DNA from: Silene conica
Lineage: Eukaryota > Streptophyta > Magnoliopsida > Caryophyllales > Caryophyllaceae
Length of the DNA stretch: 64,000 bases
NCBI GenBank assembly: GCA_029255685.2
Contig: CM055312.2
Span: 3,868,649-3,932,648, forward strand
Direction: 5' to 3'
In this document: one piece after another, positions 63,407-64,000 of the stretch
Numbering within the stretch: the stretch's first letter is position 1
Layout: each line of letters opens with the position of its first letter
The notes under the pieces: generated by a model
What the model saw: the letters and a program-made list of their open reading frames with translations, nothing else
Database searches by the model: none
Told to the model about the DNA's origin: nothing
Translations under genes and position numbers: made by a program

Positions 63407-64000
63407 TTACAAGATCGAACCATTGGCTTTGGCAATGGCTCGATTTCTACCAACATGAGTAGTCTCATACACTGGTAACTCTTGACAATACCTATCACCA
63501 ACACCGATCTCTAACAAATTATCGAGCTCAAATAAATCCGAGCTACAACAACTTTCCTCATCACCGTCATCATCCTCATCCTCATCCTCGTCCTCATCCT
63601 CATCCTCAAAACCGTGCATTTTAACGTTATTATTATTTTTATTATTATTAATCCCTTGATCAACATTACTAATCACATTAACCTTAAACTCCTTCCTAAT
63701 TTGATTACTTCGATAATTCTTCAACAATTCCTTAGCAGCTTCCTCAACTCTCCTCTGCTTCTCCCTAATCTCCATCTGCAACTCCTCCTCCTCGCCACGG
63801 CCGCAAACATCCATCCTCGAAACGGTGTCGTTATACACCGACTTCTCCCCTGTCTCGTCGACGACAACACTCACTGGACAAAACCTAACCGACCGCCGCT
63901 CGTACCTTCCAGCCGACGACGGCGTTTTGCTCAAACACGACCTAGAATACGACGAAGCCGACGACGGAACCGACGCCGATTTCATTGTCGCCGTGACTGC
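63407..64000 (-). CDS. BIG GRAIN 1-like protein, 5' part beyond the window
   Basis: BIG GRAIN 1-like proteins are plant-specific, membrane-associated positive regulators of auxin response and organ growth (rice BG1 controls grain size). Family blocks seen, numbered from Met at 63985: SYSRSCLSKTPSS (12-24), RSVRFCPVSVVVDE (31-44), a charged helix EEELQMEIREKQRRVEEAAKELLKNY (66-91), an acidic run of alternating Glu and Asp (about 127-144), SSDLFELDNL (148-157) and ELPVYETTHVGRNRAIA (169-185). The frame stays open upstream of that Met to the window edge (15 bases), and family members have more sequence before the SRSCLSKTPS block, so this Met is probably internal and the gene partial. Assignment rests on remembered motifs; another DUF-level plant family is possible but less likely. 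Confidence 0.65.
   Translation of the reverse strand, partial: AVTATMKSASVPSSASSYSRSCLSKTPSSAGRYERRSVRFCPVSVVVDETGEKSVYNDTVSRMDVCGRGEEEELQMEIREKQRRVEEAAKELLKNYRSNQIRKEFKVNVISNVDQGINNNKNNNNVKMHGFEDEDEDEDEDEDDDGDEESCCSSDLFELDNLLEIGVGDRYCQELPVYETTHVGRNRAIAKANGSIL

Overview
This window is nuclear DNA from a flowering plant, very probably a eudicot. It is AT-rich, its genes carry GT-AG introns, and it is filled with plant transposons: Ty1/copia elements primed by initiator tRNA-Met, Helitron ends, TTA-target MITEs, Stowaway MITEs and plant-type LINE RNase H. The repeat families suggested Caryophyllales to me, but that is an impression from memory and not a demonstration. There are no bacterial operons, CRISPR arrays or rRNA genes.

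Three host genes are supported, all on the minus strand. (1) At 727-8246 lies a complete 13-exon gene for exportin-T, the tRNA nuclear exporter called PAUSED in Arabidopsis, 996 residues by my splicing. (2) At 18362-21794 lies a complete five-exon gene for ATG12, the ubiquitin-like autophagy modifier, 94 residues. Its exons are 34 to 69 bases long, so no single open reading frame reveals it. (3) At 63407-64000 lies the 3' part of a BIG GRAIN 1-like gene that runs off the right edge.

The space between these genes is mobile DNA and AT-rich sequence. 1-446 is a direct repeat. 8.7-18 kb holds two end-to-end Helitron candidates, an LTR-like region and a truncated LINE carrying an RNase H domain. 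22-30 kb holds more Helitron 3' ends and MITEs. 32.4-34.5 kb holds two copies of one MITE, one inserted in reverse inside the other. 37.6-46.9 kb is a gag-only LTR retrotransposon whose LTRs look nearly identical, so it inserted recently. 46.9-54.2 kb is intergenic with MITEs, a SINE and a terminal-inverted-repeat element inside a TA array. 54.25-61.7 kb is a decayed Ty1/copia element whose protease region was split by a 1.64-kb solo LTR.

The three host genes are functionally unrelated (tRNA export, autophagy conjugation, growth regulation). I found no evidence of a new defence or metabolic system. The most informative material is the nested transposon structure and the two split genes that are easy to miss. 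All exon joins come from reading splice sites and protein-family similarity by eye. None was checked by computation.
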